Shown here piece after piece: positions 7,933 to 16,559 of a stretch of 64,000 nt of DNA. The DNA is from Bradyrhizobium sp. NFR13 (lineage in GTDB: Bacteria > Pseudomonadota > Alphaproteobacteria > Rhizobiales > Xanthobacteraceae). The DNA lies in the NCBI RefSeq assembly GCF_900114605.1, contig NZ_FOTP01000001.1, positions 620,001-684,000 on the forward strand, written 5' to 3'. The position numbers and the translations under genes were made by a program. Below the pieces are notes generated by a model, which saw only the letters and a program-made list of their open reading frames with translations, was not told the origin of the DNA and searched no databases. How positions within the stretch are numbered: position 1 is the first letter of the stretch; the number at the start of each line of letters is the position of its first letter.

Positions 7933-8635
7933 GATCGAGAACCTTCGCGTCTCCTACGGCCACATAGAAGTGCTGAAAGGCATCTCCCTAAGCGTCGAGA
8001 TGGGCGAGATCGTCGCCTTGATCGGCGGCAACGGCGCCGGCAAGACCACAACGCTCAGCACCATCTCCGGCCTGCTGCGACCGACATCCGGCACGATCTC
8101 GTGGAAAGGCGAAAACATTCATAGCACGGCCGTGGAGACCATTGTCGGGGCCGGCCTCGCACACTGCCCCGAAGGCCGTCGGATTTTTCCAGGCCTCACA
8201 GTCCGCGAAAACCTGATCACAGGGACAGCATCGCGCGCCTACAAGAAGGCCGAGATAGAGGACGACCTGGCGCTGGTATTCGAACTGTTTCCGCGGCTGA
8301 AAGAGCGCATCAAGCAAGGCGGGTGGTCGCTCTCCGGCGGCGAACAGCAGATGCTGGCGATCGGCCGCGCGCTAATGTCACGGCCGAGCCTTCTGATGCT
8401 GGATGAGCCGTCGCTGGGGCTCGCGCCCATCGTGATCGAGCAGGTATTCGACAAGATCGTCGAGCTAAACAAACGCACCGGGCTTGGCGTGTTGCTCGTG
8501 GAGCAGAATTCGGCCATGGCACTGGAAGTGGCGGCGCGGGCATTCGTGCTGGAGACCGGATCGATCACACTATCCGGCTCGGCCTCGGTGCTAGCCGATG
8601 ACCCGCGCATTCGCGAAGCCTATCTGGGCGGGTAG
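7925..8635 (+). CDS. livF: LIV-type ABC transporter ATPase (LivF)
   Basis: A 236-residue LivF-type ATPase: Walker A GGNGAGKTT near residue 37, signature LSGGEQQMLAIGRAL, Walker B LLMLDEPSLGLAP, and a C-terminus (DPRIREAYLGG) characteristic of the subfamily. It is the last gene of the operon. A 9-bp-stem hairpin follows immediately, between it and the convergent Bug receptor gene. Confidence 0.92.
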   Translation: MLKIENLRVSYGHIEVLKGISLSVEMGEIVALIGGNGAGKTTTLSTISGLLRPTSGTISWKGENIHSTAVETIVGAGLAHCPEGRRIFPGLTVRENLITGTASRAYKKAEIEDDLALVFELFPRLKERIKQGGWSLSGGEQQMLAIGRALMSRPSLLMLDEPSLGLAPIVIEQVFDKIVELNKRTGLGVLLVEQNSAMALEVAARAFVLETGSITLSGSASVLADDPRIREAYLGG

Positions 8636-8637
8636 CT

Positions 8638-8671
8638 GTTGGCCTCTCCTCGACTTAGAAGCGAGGCCAAC
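8638..8671. terminator. Hairpin between convergent livF and Bug receptor
   Basis: GTTGGCCTC and GAGGCCAAC form a 9-bp stem with a 16-base loop, in the 42-base gap between two converging genes. There is no T-run, so bidirectional terminator function is plausible but not proven. Confidence 0.45.
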
Positions 8672-8677
8672 GTTCTG

Positions 8678-9634
8678 TCACTTCACATTCTTCAGCAGCG
8701 CGATATTGGCGGCGACTTCCTTCGCCACGAGTTCGTCCATGGCCTTCGGCTCCATCGGCATCGGTTCGACGCCGATCTTCGTCAGCGCAGCCTGCATCTC
8801 CGGCTTGGCCAGCACCTTGAGGCCGGCATCGCGCATCTTGTCGACGATCTCGCGCGGCGTCTTCGACGGCACGAATACGCCGATCCAGCTGTTGCTGACG
8901 CCATCCTTCAGTCCGACCTCGGCAAGCGACGGCACATCGGGCAATTCCGGAGTCCGCTTTTCGGTGGAGACGACGAGCGCACGCACCTGCCCTTCCCGGA
9001 TCAGCGGCAAAGCCGTCGCCGCCGGGCAGAAGTAGAAATCGATACGGCCACCAAGGATGTCGGCGATCACTTCGGGCCCACCGCGATAAGGGATGTGCGT
9101 CGCCTCAAAGCCGCCGGCCATCCGGAATTTCTCGGCGCTGATATGCACGGCGCTGCCGATGCCGACGGAACCGAAATTGATCGACGACCCCTTCGCCTTC
9201 GCACCCTTCAGAAAATCATCCACGGTCTTCCAGGGACGCTCCTTCGGCACGATCATGATCTGCGGGCTTACCCCGATCATGATCACCGACGACAAGTCCT
9301 TCGACGTGTCGTAGGGCAGGCTCGCATTGATCGCGGGAGTGATCGTCAGCGCCGAGGAATGCGCCAGCACGCTGTAACCATCCGGCTCCGCCTTCGCGAC
9401 CGCCGCAGTGCCCACCGCGCCGCCGCCGCCAACGCGGTTCTCCACCACGATGGTCTGGCCGAGTTCAGGCCCGAGGCGCTCAAAGAAGATGCGGGGCACG
9501 ACGTCCGTCGCGCTGCCCGGCCCGAACGGGATGGTGGCCTTGATCAGCCGGGTCGGCCAGGTGGTGTCCGCATGCGCCGCCGTGCACAGCAACAGACCCG
9601 CAACAACGCCAGACCACCGCACAAACTTGTTCAT
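8678..9634 (-). CDS. Bug-family tripartite tricarboxylate transporter receptor 1
   Basis: A 318-residue periplasmic binding protein of the Bug/TctC family. A signal peptide (MNKFVRWSGVVAGLLLCTAAHA) precedes the mature start WPTRLIKATIPFGPGSATDVVPR. Family motifs are VVENRVGGGGAVGTAAVAKAEPDGY and HIPYRGGPEVIADILGGRIDF. The ATG at 9634 has a GGAG site eight bases upstream; a TTG at 9646 would place that site inside the coding region. Bug receptors bind carboxylates or related small acids for TctAB channels, but no tctA or tctB is in the window. It is clearly paralogous to the next gene. Confidence 0.88.
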   Translation of the reverse strand: MNKFVRWSGVVAGLLLCTAAHADTTWPTRLIKATIPFGPGSATDVVPRIFFERLGPELGQTIVVENRVGGGGAVGTAAVAKAEPDGYSVLAHSSALTITPAINASLPYDTSKDLSSVIMIGVSPQIMIVPKERPWKTVDDFLKGAKAKGSSINFGSVGIGSAVHISAEKFRMAGGFEATHIPYRGGPEVIADILGGRIDFYFCPAATALPLIREGQVRALVVSTEKRTPELPDVPSLAEVGLKDGVSNSWIGVFVPSKTPREIVDKMRDAGLKVLAKPEMQAALTKIGVEPMPMEPKAMDELVAKEVAANIALLKNVK

Positions 9635-9772
9635 ACCTTGCTCCAAATATACCCGCTGCTTTCAGCGGCGCCCGACAACCGGGTCCATAGAGGCAAACGA
9701 AGCAAGATCTGGACCGCTTGACGTCTCAAAAGGCGCGCCGGGTCCACCTTGGAAAGGCCCCCGGCACAATTG

Positions 9773-10735
9773 TTACTTGGCCGCTTCGCTCTTGAGTAGC
9801 ACCTTGTTGGCCGCGATTTCCTTGACGAGCAGCACATCCATCTCTGTCGACGTCATCGGCATCGGCTCGACGCCGAGCTTCTTGAGACTGGCCTGCGTCT
9901 CTGGTGCGCTCAACACCTTATTGCCGGCCGTGTAGAGCTTAGCAACGATCTCGGGCGGCGTCTTGGCTGGCACGAACACGCCGAACCAAATCGAGCTGTC
10001 AGCATCCTTGAGACCGGCATCGATCGGCGTCGGCACGTCCGGCAGATCGCGCACGCGGGTCGGCGTCGACACCACCAGTGCACGGACCTGGCCTTCGCGG
10101 ATCAGCGGCAATGCCGTGGCCAGCGGGCAGAAATAGAAATCAATGCGGCCGCCGATGATATCTGTGATGACTTCAGAGCCGCCGCGATACGGGATATGTG
10201 TGGCCTCGAAGCCGGCGGCGGCGCGGAATTTCTCAGAGCTGATATGCACGGCACTGCCGACGCCCACCGAGCCGTAATTGATCACGGTCCCCTTGGTCCT
10301 TGCTGCAGCCAGGAAATCCTGCACTGTCTTCCATGGGCGTTCATTCGGCACGATCATCACATTGGCCGCATAACCGATCATCACCACCGAGGACAGCTCC
10401 CTGGTGGTGTCGTAAGTGAGATTGGGGAAGATCGCAGGCGCAATGGAGATCGCATTGGTCTGCGACAACAGCGTGTAGCCATCCGGATCGCTTTTCGCGA
10501 CTGCACCCGTGCCGAGCGAGCCACCGGCGCCCACACGATTTTCAATCACGATCGGCTGTCCCAGCTCCGTACTCAGTCTTTCGAAAAAGAGACGCGGGAC
10601 CACGTCACCCGCACTGCCGGCGCCGAAAGGATTGACGGCCTTGATCGGCTTGGACGGCCAGCTGCTATCGGCCCGCGCCGCGCCAGACATCAACATCACG
10701 GCCAGCACGCACGACATTCGCCAGAACTTGTTCAT
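9773..10735 (-). CDS. Bug-family tripartite tricarboxylate transporter receptor 2
   Basis: A 320-residue Bug/TctC-family receptor, the tandem paralogue of the gene at 8678-9634. The two share MNKF starts, VPRxFFERL, the SVGxGSAVHIS block and LPLIREGQVRALVVST. The signal peptide ends near ARA-DSSWPSKP. The ATG at 10735 follows GGAGCGAGCG; an upstream in-frame start would extend it through sequence with no family match. The 138-base gap between the paralogues holds no gene. As its partner channel is absent locally, it probably feeds a TctAB encoded elsewhere or acts as a sensor. Confidence 0.88.
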   Translation of the reverse strand: MNKFWRMSCVLAVMLMSGAARADSSWPSKPIKAVNPFGAGSAGDVVPRLFFERLSTELGQPIVIENRVGAGGSLGTGAVAKSDPDGYTLLSQTNAISIAPAIFPNLTYDTTRELSSVVMIGYAANVMIVPNERPWKTVQDFLAAARTKGTVINYGSVGVGSAVHISSEKFRAAAGFEATHIPYRGGSEVITDIIGGRIDFYFCPLATALPLIREGQVRALVVSTPTRVRDLPDVPTPIDAGLKDADSSIWFGVFVPAKTPPEIVAKLYTAGNKVLSAPETQASLKKLGVEPMPMTSTEMDVLLVKEIAANKVLLKSEAAK

Positions 10736-10815
10736 CGCTCGCTCCAGTTGCGCCATTCGATGCGAATGGCAGCTCATGAAGGGAAGCAAAAGCAAGAACC
10801 GGACCGGCTGAGGGC

Positions 10816-12165
10816 CTAGAGCGACGTCCCGGCCCGCGGCTTTTTCTCCGGCACTTCAGGCTCTGTCGGCACCGGCCCGATGCGCAGCGCCGTGATGCGG
10901 TTGCGCTCACGACGCAATACGCGGAAGCGGAAGTTGTAGAAGGTGAAGCTCTGGCCGCGCTCGGGGATGGAGCGCGCCTCGTGAATGACGAGGCCGGCCA
11001 CCGTGGTCGCCTCATCATCCGGCAGATGCCAGTCCATGGCGCGATTGAGGTCGCGGATCGGCACCGATCCATCGACCACCACCGAGCCATCGGCCTGCGC
11101 GCGCACACCGGCCACGACCACGTCGTGTTCATCCGCGATGTCGCCGACGATTTCTTCGAGAATGTCTTCCAGCGTCACCATGCCCTCGACCTCGCCATAC
11201 TCGTCGACGACGAGTGCGAAGTGGGTCTTGCGGCGGCGGAACGCCTTGAGCTGATCCGACAGCGGACGCATCTCCGGCACGAACCACGGCGGCAGCGCGA
11301 TGCTGGCGACGTCGATCTTCGACGTGTCGCCGTCCACTGCGCGAATGGCGCGCAACAGATCCTTGGCGTGCAGCACGCCAATGATGTTTTCAGGTTTTTC
11401 GCGCCAGAGGGGAATGCGAGTATATTCGGTGGCCAGCACCTCGCGCACCAATTCTTCAGACGGAAGATCCGCATTCAGCGTCACCATCGCCGTGCGATGA
11501 ACCATGACGTCCGACACAGCGAGATCGCCGAAGCGAAACACATTCTGGATATATTCGGCCTCGCCTGACGCGATGCCGCCATGTTCGGCGGACTCGCCGA
11601 CCAGACCTTCGATCTCTACACCGGTGAGAATTTCATGCGGCGACGCTTCCTGCACGCCGAGCAGCGCCAACGTTCCGCGGGAGGCAGCGTTGAGCAGCCA
11701 GTTCAACGGATAGAACAGGATGTAGGACGCATAGAGCGGATAGGCTATCCACTGCGACACCGGCTCCGGCTGCCGGATCGCCAGCGTCTTCGGTACCTGC
11801 TCGCCGATCACGATGTGCAGCGACGAGAAGACGAGGAAGCCGGTGATGAACGAGGTGAAATGCAGCGCGGACTCCGACATCCCGAGCGGAATCAGGACCG
11901 GCTGCAGCAAGGCCGCGACGGTCGGCTCACCGACCCAGCCGAGCCCCAGCGACGCCATCGTGATGCCGAGCTGGCAGCAGGCCAGATAGGCTTCGACGTC
12001 GCCCATCATCTGCTGCAGCATGCGCGCACCGAAGCGGTTGCGCTCGACCATCGTCTTGACGCGAAAGCCGCGACTCTTCACCAGCGCGAATTCTGCCGCC
12101 ACGTAAAACGCGTTGGCGGCGAGCAGAAAGATCGCAATCAGCAGATTGACGGTAATCGAATTCAT
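10816..12165 (-). CDS. CNNM/CorC-type membrane protein with CBS domains
   Basis: A 449-residue protein of the 'hemolysin-like' CNNM family. An N-terminal DUF21 membrane domain (residues 1-190, first helix LIAIFLLAANAFYVAAEFALVKSR) is followed by a CBS pair (about 205-330; VMVHRTAMVTL and VDEYGEVEGMVTLEDILEEIVGDI) and a C-terminal CorC_HlyC domain. Family members are tied to Mg2+ or Na+ transport and metal homeostasis; haemolysin activity is a historical label. It lies 55 bases downstream of aroB on the same strand, a linkage I recall as common in this bacterial family. Confidence 0.9.
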   Translation of the reverse strand: MNSITVNLLIAIFLLAANAFYVAAEFALVKSRGFRVKTMVERNRFGARMLQQMMGDVEAYLACCQLGITMASLGLGWVGEPTVAALLQPVLIPLGMSESALHFTSFITGFLVFSSLHIVIGEQVPKTLAIRQPEPVSQWIAYPLYASYILFYPLNWLLNAASRGTLALLGVQEASPHEILTGVEIEGLVGESAEHGGIASGEAEYIQNVFRFGDLAVSDVMVHRTAMVTLNADLPSEELVREVLATEYTRIPLWREKPENIIGVLHAKDLLRAIRAVDGDTSKIDVASIALPPWFVPEMRPLSDQLKAFRRRKTHFALVVDEYGEVEGMVTLEDILEEIVGDIADEHDVVVAGVRAQADGSVVVDGSVPIRDLNRAMDWHLPDDEATTVAGLVIHEARSIPERGQSFTFYNFRFRVLRRERNRITALRIGPVPTEPEVPEKKPRAGTSL

Positions 12166-12220
12166 GAAAGTCCTGCCACGGCGCCGGCGGCGATGATTCC
12201 CAGGCCGGCTGCCATCGGTT

Positions 12221-13363
12221 CTATCCCGTCAGCTTCTGATGCAGAAAGGCTCGAACCGTCGCGGGATCGACATCGCCAGCGATGACAGCCCGACCGACTG
12301 CCTCGAGGAGAATGAAGGTGAGCTTGCCGCGCTTCACTTTCTTGTCCTGCGCCATCAACGCCATCAACGTGTCTGCGTCAGCGAGACCTTCCTGTGCGAA
12401 ACCCGCAATGTCCTGCAGCTTCGTCGGCAGTCCGACGTCAGCAAGATGGTGTTGAATGCGGACTGCGTCGCTCTCGGCGATCATGCCGAGTTGCGCCGAC
12501 AATTGCGCAGCCAGCACCATGCCGACCGACACGCCCTCGCCATGGAACAACCGGTCGGAGAAACCGGTCACCGCCTCCAGCGCATGACCGAAGGTGTGGC
12601 CGAGATTGAGCAGTGCGCGTTCGCCATTCTCACGCTCGTCGCGCGACACGACGCCCGCCTTGGCACGGCAGGAAGTGGCGATCGCGTGTTCACGAGCACT
12701 GCCGCCGCGCATGATGTCGGCATGATTGGCTTCGAGCCATGTGAAGAAGGCGGCATCGCCGAGCACGCCGTATTTGGCGACTTCCGCATAGCCGGCGCGG
12801 AACTGCCGCGGCGACAGCGTATCGAGCACAGCCGTATCGGCAACGACCAGCACCGGCTGGTGGAAGGCGCCGAGCAGGTTCTTGCCCTGCGGCGAGTTGA
12901 TGCCGGTCTTGCCGCCGACAGAAGAATCGACCTGTGCGAGCAGCGATGTCGGTACCTGCACGAAATCGACACCACGGCGCACGATCGCTGCGGCAAAGCC
13001 GGCGAGATCGCCGACCACGCCGCCGCCGAGGGCGATCACGAGATCATTGCGTTCGATCTTCGCCGCGATCAGCGCTTCAGAGACTTTTTCGAGCCCGGCA
13101 TAGCTCTTCGAGCCCTCGCCTTCCTCGACGACGATATGCGAGGTCGGAATATCAGCCGCCGCCAGTGAAGCTTCCGTCGCAGCCAGCCAATGTTTGGCGA
13201 CGGTCTTGTCTGTCACGATTGCCGTGCGCACGCCGGGCCGCAACTTCGCAATACGTGCACCGAGCGAGGGCAGCACGTTGCGGCCGATGACGATGTCGTA
13301 GGCGCGGTCGGCTAGTGCGACATCCACGGTAATCGGATCGGAATGCTTCAGGGGCGTTGTCAT
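12221..13363 (-). CDS. aroB: 3-dehydroquinate synthase
   Basis: A 380-residue AroB, which converts DAHP to 3-dehydroquinate in the cytoplasm (second step of the shikimate pathway) using NAD+ and a divalent metal. The NAD-binding segment LVIALGGGVVGDLAGFAA, the substrate segment VPTSLLAQVDSSVGGKTGIN, the metal-ligand region GYAEVAKYG and LGHTFGHALE are all intact. Its start overlaps the aroK stop by 4 bases, so the two shikimate genes are translationally coupled. Confidence 0.97.
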   Translation of the reverse strand: MTTPLKHSDPITVDVALADRAYDIVIGRNVLPSLGARIAKLRPGVRTAIVTDKTVAKHWLAATEASLAAADIPTSHIVVEEGEGSKSYAGLEKVSEALIAAKIERNDLVIALGGGVVGDLAGFAAAIVRRGVDFVQVPTSLLAQVDSSVGGKTGINSPQGKNLLGAFHQPVLVVADTAVLDTLSPRQFRAGYAEVAKYGVLGDAAFFTWLEANHADIMRGGSAREHAIATSCRAKAGVVSRDERENGERALLNLGHTFGHALEAVTGFSDRLFHGEGVSVGMVLAAQLSAQLGMIAESDAVRIQHHLADVGLPTKLQDIAGFAQEGLADADTLMALMAQDKKVKRGKLTFILLEAVGRAVIAGDVDPATVRAFLHQKLTG

Positions 13364-14001
13364 AGATGCGGGCTCAAGGGATCGCCTGTCGGCTCGGTGA
13401 TGGCGGACGCCGTATGCGGACGGAACAGATGTTCATGCAACGCGACGATGCTCTCCTCCACGATCTTCTCATGCGGCACGTCGCGCGAGTCGATCGTGAT
13501 GTCGGTCTGCTCATAGAACGGATGGCGGGCCTCGATCAGCCGCGCGATGGTCGCCGCGGGGTCGGCAGTCTTCAGCAGCGGGCGATTTTCCCGGCGCCGG
13601 ACCCGGCGCAAGATCACATCTGCATCGGCCTTCAGCCACAGGGAGATCGCCTTGTCGCGGATCCGCTGGCGGGTCTCCTCACGCAGGAAGGCACCGCCGC
13701 CGGTCGCCAGCAGAATTGGTCCACTGTCCAGCAGCCGGGCAATGACCCGTGCCTCGCCGTCGCGAAAATGCGGTTCGCCATGGACCTCGAAAATGTCGGG
13801 GATCGACATCCCGGCCGCCGCCTCGATCTCGTTGTCGGCGTCGACGAAAGGCAGCCGCAGCCGCGTCGCCATGCGCCGGCCGATGGTCGATTTGCCCGCC
13901 CCCATCATGCCCACCAGCACGACCGAACGCTTTCCCAGCGCCGCGACGATGGCGGCCTCCTGGGATGCGCTGGCAATCGCCGGCAAGATGGTCTCGGACA
14001 T
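13360..14001 (-). CDS. aroK: Shikimate kinase
   Basis: A 213-residue shikimate kinase, phosphorylating shikimate at the 3-position with ATP. Walker A is GMMGAGKST, the substrate-binding DADNEIE follows, then GGGAFL and the lid RVRRRENRPLL. The ATG at 14001 (MSETILP) is preferred because an AGGTG site lies upstream and the 20-residue N-terminal tail is usual in this bacterial family; an upstream ATG at 14064 would add 21 unsupported residues. It is the first gene of the aroK-aroB-CNNM run. Confidence 0.93.
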   Translation of the reverse strand: MSETILPAIASASQEAAIVAALGKRSVVLVGMMGAGKSTIGRRMATRLRLPFVDADNEIEAAAGMSIPDIFEVHGEPHFRDGEARVIARLLDSGPILLATGGGAFLREETRQRIRDKAISLWLKADADVILRRVRRRENRPLLKTADPAATIARLIEARHPFYEQTDITIDSRDVPHEKIVEESIVALHEHLFRPHTASAITEPTGDPLSPHL

Positions 14002-14176
14002 CAAAAACACCTGCAAAATCAGTGAGCGGCAATGGATCGCAGAGGTTTGCCGCATTCCGGTCACCTATACTACCCCCAGCGCCAGCGTTGCCAGCACCTC
14101 TTGCAGTCTGTATCCGAACAGGGTGACCGCCCCGAGCGGAACGAATCGCCCCATTTCGCCGCCGAGTTCCCGCACC

Positions 14177-14323
14177 ATGCCCAGCCTGTTCCGCTTTTTG
14201 ACGGTCGTCGCGGTGATCGGCGGCGTGGTCTATGGCGTGATCTTCGCGCTGGCCAATTTCGTCAATCCGAAGCCGCGGGACATGACGGTCACCATCCAGC
14301 CGGACAAATTTCTCAAGAAATAG
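14177..14323 (+). CDS. Small membrane protein, unknown function
   Basis: A 48-residue protein starting MPSLFRFLTVVAVIGG with one hydrophobic helix (about residues 6-28) and a short cytoplasmic or periplasmic tail rich in Pro and Lys (VNPKPRDMTV). The frame is open far upstream, but that part lies antisense to aroK; this ATG begins a compact, hydrophobic, protein-like sequence. I recall similar small proteins beside aroK in related genomes. It diverges from aroK and its stop overlaps the 3' end of the tetR gene by 11 bases. No function can be assigned. Confidence 0.65.
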   Translation: MPSLFRFLTVVAVIGGVVYGVIFALANFVNPKPRDMTVTIQPDKFLKK

Positions 14324-14891
14324 CCGCGCGCAGCAGCCGAACGAACAGCCGCATCTGCTCTTCGAAATGCGGGCCGGCGCCCTCTGCGTGCTTGATCCCA
14401 TCCATCGCAGCGACGACGACGCTTGCCACGTCGGCGGGGCGGGCCTGCAATGAGCCGAGGCCAATCAATCCCGCGGTTTCGGTATCGCTGAGCGCCTGTG
14501 CCAAAAGCGCGATCAACCTGGCCCGCGCGGCAAGCGTAATATCCTTGGCCAGGGCCATATTGGCGTCGAAAAGCTCCATTGCATCTGCACTGCCAGCGAA
14601 GGGCGCGATGAGTTCACGCTGAAACACGGCCACCGCTGTTTCGATCCGACTGAACACGTCACCCGGCCCGGTCAGCGCTGTTTCGACATCCCGCATCGTC
14701 CGCGCGTGGGCCCGGATCGATCCGGCCCTGAACAGCTCTTCCTTGCTGTTGAAGTTCAGATAGAGAGACGCCCGCGAAATTCCTGCCGCACGCGCGATGT
14801 CGGCCATGGACGCCTTGCGAAAACCGTGGCGGACGAACACCGGGAGTGCGGCATCCAGAATGTGATCGGTTTTGGCATCTCGTTCGCTCAT
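14313..14891 (-). CDS. TetR-family transcriptional repressor
   Basis: A 192-residue TetR regulator. The N-terminal DNA-binding domain contains HGFRKASMADIARAAG followed by the recognition helix ISRASLYLNFNSKEELF (residues 20-50). The larger C-terminal part is a ligand-binding/dimerisation domain, and the ligand is unknown. It is transcribed away from the NAD-dependent reductase gene, and the 100-base shared promoter region contains a strong inverted repeat at 14929-14957, so it very probably represses itself and the reductase. Confidence 0.9.
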   Translation of the reverse strand: MSERDAKTDHILDAALPVFVRHGFRKASMADIARAAGISRASLYLNFNSKEELFRAGSIRAHARTMRDVETALTGPGDVFSRIETAVAVFQRELIAPFAGSADAMELFDANMALAKDITLAARARLIALLAQALSDTETAGLIGLGSLQARPADVASVVVAAMDGIKHAEGAGPHFEEQMRLFVRLLRAAIS

Positions 14892-14928
14892 TCAGACAGA
14901 TTGACAGTTCGTGTCCAAAGCGTCAAAA

Positions 14929-14957
14929 GACAATTAGACAATAATAGTCTAGTTGTC
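14929..14957. promoter_or_regulatory. Probable TetR operator
   Basis: GACAATTAGAC and GTCTAGTTGTC are inverted arms with one mismatch, separated by the 7-base AT spacer AATAATA. The site is centred 51 bases from each divergent start codon (14891 and 14992), the classical position for autoregulation by a divergent TetR repressor. Confidence 0.75.
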
Positions 14958-14991
14958 CAATTTACGCATTCCACATGGGACAGGAGCGAAC

Positions 14992-16032
14992 ATGCATTCG
15001 GGATCGGTCGGCAATCGAGAGATCATTGTTCTTGTCACGGGCATCGGCGGCTTTCTGGGCGGACATATCGCCCGGCAGTTGCTGGCCAAGGGCTACGCTG
15101 TCCGCGGTAGCGTTCGTCGCATGAGCGACTGCGACCGGATCGCGAAGCAGATCTGTGCGGCACCAACCGAATCGCATTCGCTCAGTTTTGTCGAAGCCGA
15201 CCTCCGCTCCGACGGCGGATGGGACGCCGCCGTTGCAGGCTGCCCCTACGTGATCCACACGGCGTCGCCGTTTCCGGCAGGCCTTCCAAAGGATGAAAAC
15301 GAACTGATCCAACCCGCGCGGGACGGCGCGTTACGGGTGCTCCGTGCCGCGCATCGCGCAGGTGTGACGCGGGTGGTGCTAACGTCCTCGATCGCAGCCA
15401 CCAATCACGGTGGCGGCAAGGCGCCGTATACTGAAGACAACTGGACCGATCCGACAGGCAAGCGGGCAACGCCCTACTATAAATCCAAGACGCTGGCCGA
15501 ACGGGCCGCGTGGGCCTTTGCTGCGGAAACCGGACTGGATCTCACCGTCATCAATCCCGGCATCATTTTCGGGCCGCTGCTCGGTCCAGACTACGGCACG
15601 TCGATCGGGCTGGTTCAGCAGATGATGAGCGGCAAGCTCAAACGTGTGCCCCGCTTCGGCATAGCCGTGGTCGATGTCCGCGATGTGGCCGACGCTCATA
15701 TCAGGGCGATGACTCATCCCGCTGCATCAGGTCAGCGCTTCATCGCGGCAGGGAAGTTTTTATGGATGCGCGACATGGCAGCTGTGCTGGCGCAGTCGTT
15801 TCCGAACTATGCACCGGCTCTGCCCTCGGGTGAAGTGCCTAACTGGATGATCAAGGTGATGGCTCCGTTCAGCGCACGGTCGCGGATGATCGTCCACGAA
15901 CTCGACGTCGATCTGAGTGTCAGTGCCGCGAAGGCACGGCGAGTGCTGGACTGGCAACCACGGCCGGCCGAAGAGGCCGTTCGCGCCAGCGCGCAAAGCC
16001 TGATCGACCACGGCCTGCTCGCGGCATCCTGA
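14992..16032 (+). CDS. NAD(P)-dependent epimerase/dihydroflavonol-reductase-like protein
   Basis: A 346-residue extended short-chain dehydrogenase. The nucleotide-binding turn is GIGGFLG (residues 17-23), the catalytic pair is Y162-K166 (PYYKSK) and the catalytic serine is near S132-S133 (VLTSSIAA). The sequence resembles dihydroflavonol-4-reductase/aldehyde-reductase-like enzymes more than sugar epimerases. The ATG at 14992 follows CAGGAGCG; an upstream in-frame start would run through the operator. It is divergent from tetR and 32 bases upstream of an NTF2-like gene, suggesting an inducible detoxification or carbonyl-reduction unit. Confidence 0.85.
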   Translation: MHSGSVGNREIIVLVTGIGGFLGGHIARQLLAKGYAVRGSVRRMSDCDRIAKQICAAPTESHSLSFVEADLRSDGGWDAAVAGCPYVIHTASPFPAGLPKDENELIQPARDGALRVLRAAHRAGVTRVVLTSSIAATNHGGGKAPYTEDNWTDPTGKRATPYYKSKTLAERAAWAFAAETGLDLTVINPGIIFGPLLGPDYGTSIGLVQQMMSGKLKRVPRFGIAVVDVRDVADAHIRAMTHPAASGQRFIAAGKFLWMRDMAAVLAQSFPNYAPALPSGEVPNWMIKVMAPFSARSRMIVHELDVDLSVSAAKARRVLDWQPRPAEEAVRASAQSLIDHGLLAAS

Positions 16033-16064
16033 ATTCTCACAATACACAACAACGGAACCAGCCT

Positions 16065-16475
16065 ATGACCTCATCCATCGTCGCCCCAAAAGAGCACCCG
16101 GACGCTGAAGATATCCGCGGCATCGAACGCGCGCGGCTTCGTGCGCTTGCGAGCGCCGACATGGCAGCGGCCGAGCTGCTGCACGCCGCAGACTTCCAGC
16201 TGATCACGCCGATCGGCGCGGCACTGTCAAAAGCCGAATATCTTGGCGCAGTTGCAGGCGGCCACATCAAGTATCTGACCTGGACGCCCGGTGAAATCGC
16301 CGTCCGGCTGTATGGCACGAGTGCCGTGATCCGGTATCGCGCCCGCATTGAGGTGGTGTTCGGGGGCCACAAGGTCCCGCCAGGCGACTATTGGCACACC
16401 GACGCTTATGAAATGCGTGACCAGCAGTGGATGGTGGTCTGGTCGCAGGCCACATCGATCACACAGCTTGCCTGA
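16065..16475 (+). CDS. NTF2-like (SnoaL/DUF4440-type) protein
   Basis: A 136-residue protein with the NTF2-like pattern: helical start IRGIERARLRALASADMAAAELLHAADFQLITPIG interrupted by strands, then WTPGEIAVRLYGTSAVIRYR and a closing WMVVWSQATSI. Family members with this layout are often called ketosteroid-isomerase-like or DUF4440, most without known activity. It follows the reductase gene by 32 bases on the same strand and is probably in the same TetR-controlled operon. The catalytic role is unknown. Confidence 0.72.
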   Translation: MTSSIVAPKEHPDAEDIRGIERARLRALASADMAAAELLHAADFQLITPIGAALSKAEYLGAVAGGHIKYLTWTPGEIAVRLYGTSAVIRYRARIEVVFGGHKVPPGDYWHTDAYEMRDQQWMVVWSQATSITQLA

Positions 16476-16559
16476 TCTTTGTGAGACCTGCTTTCGCTCC
16501 GGGTTGCTGCAGCCAATGAAAACCGCTGCTGCAGCCCGGATCATGGGTTATGATGGCAC

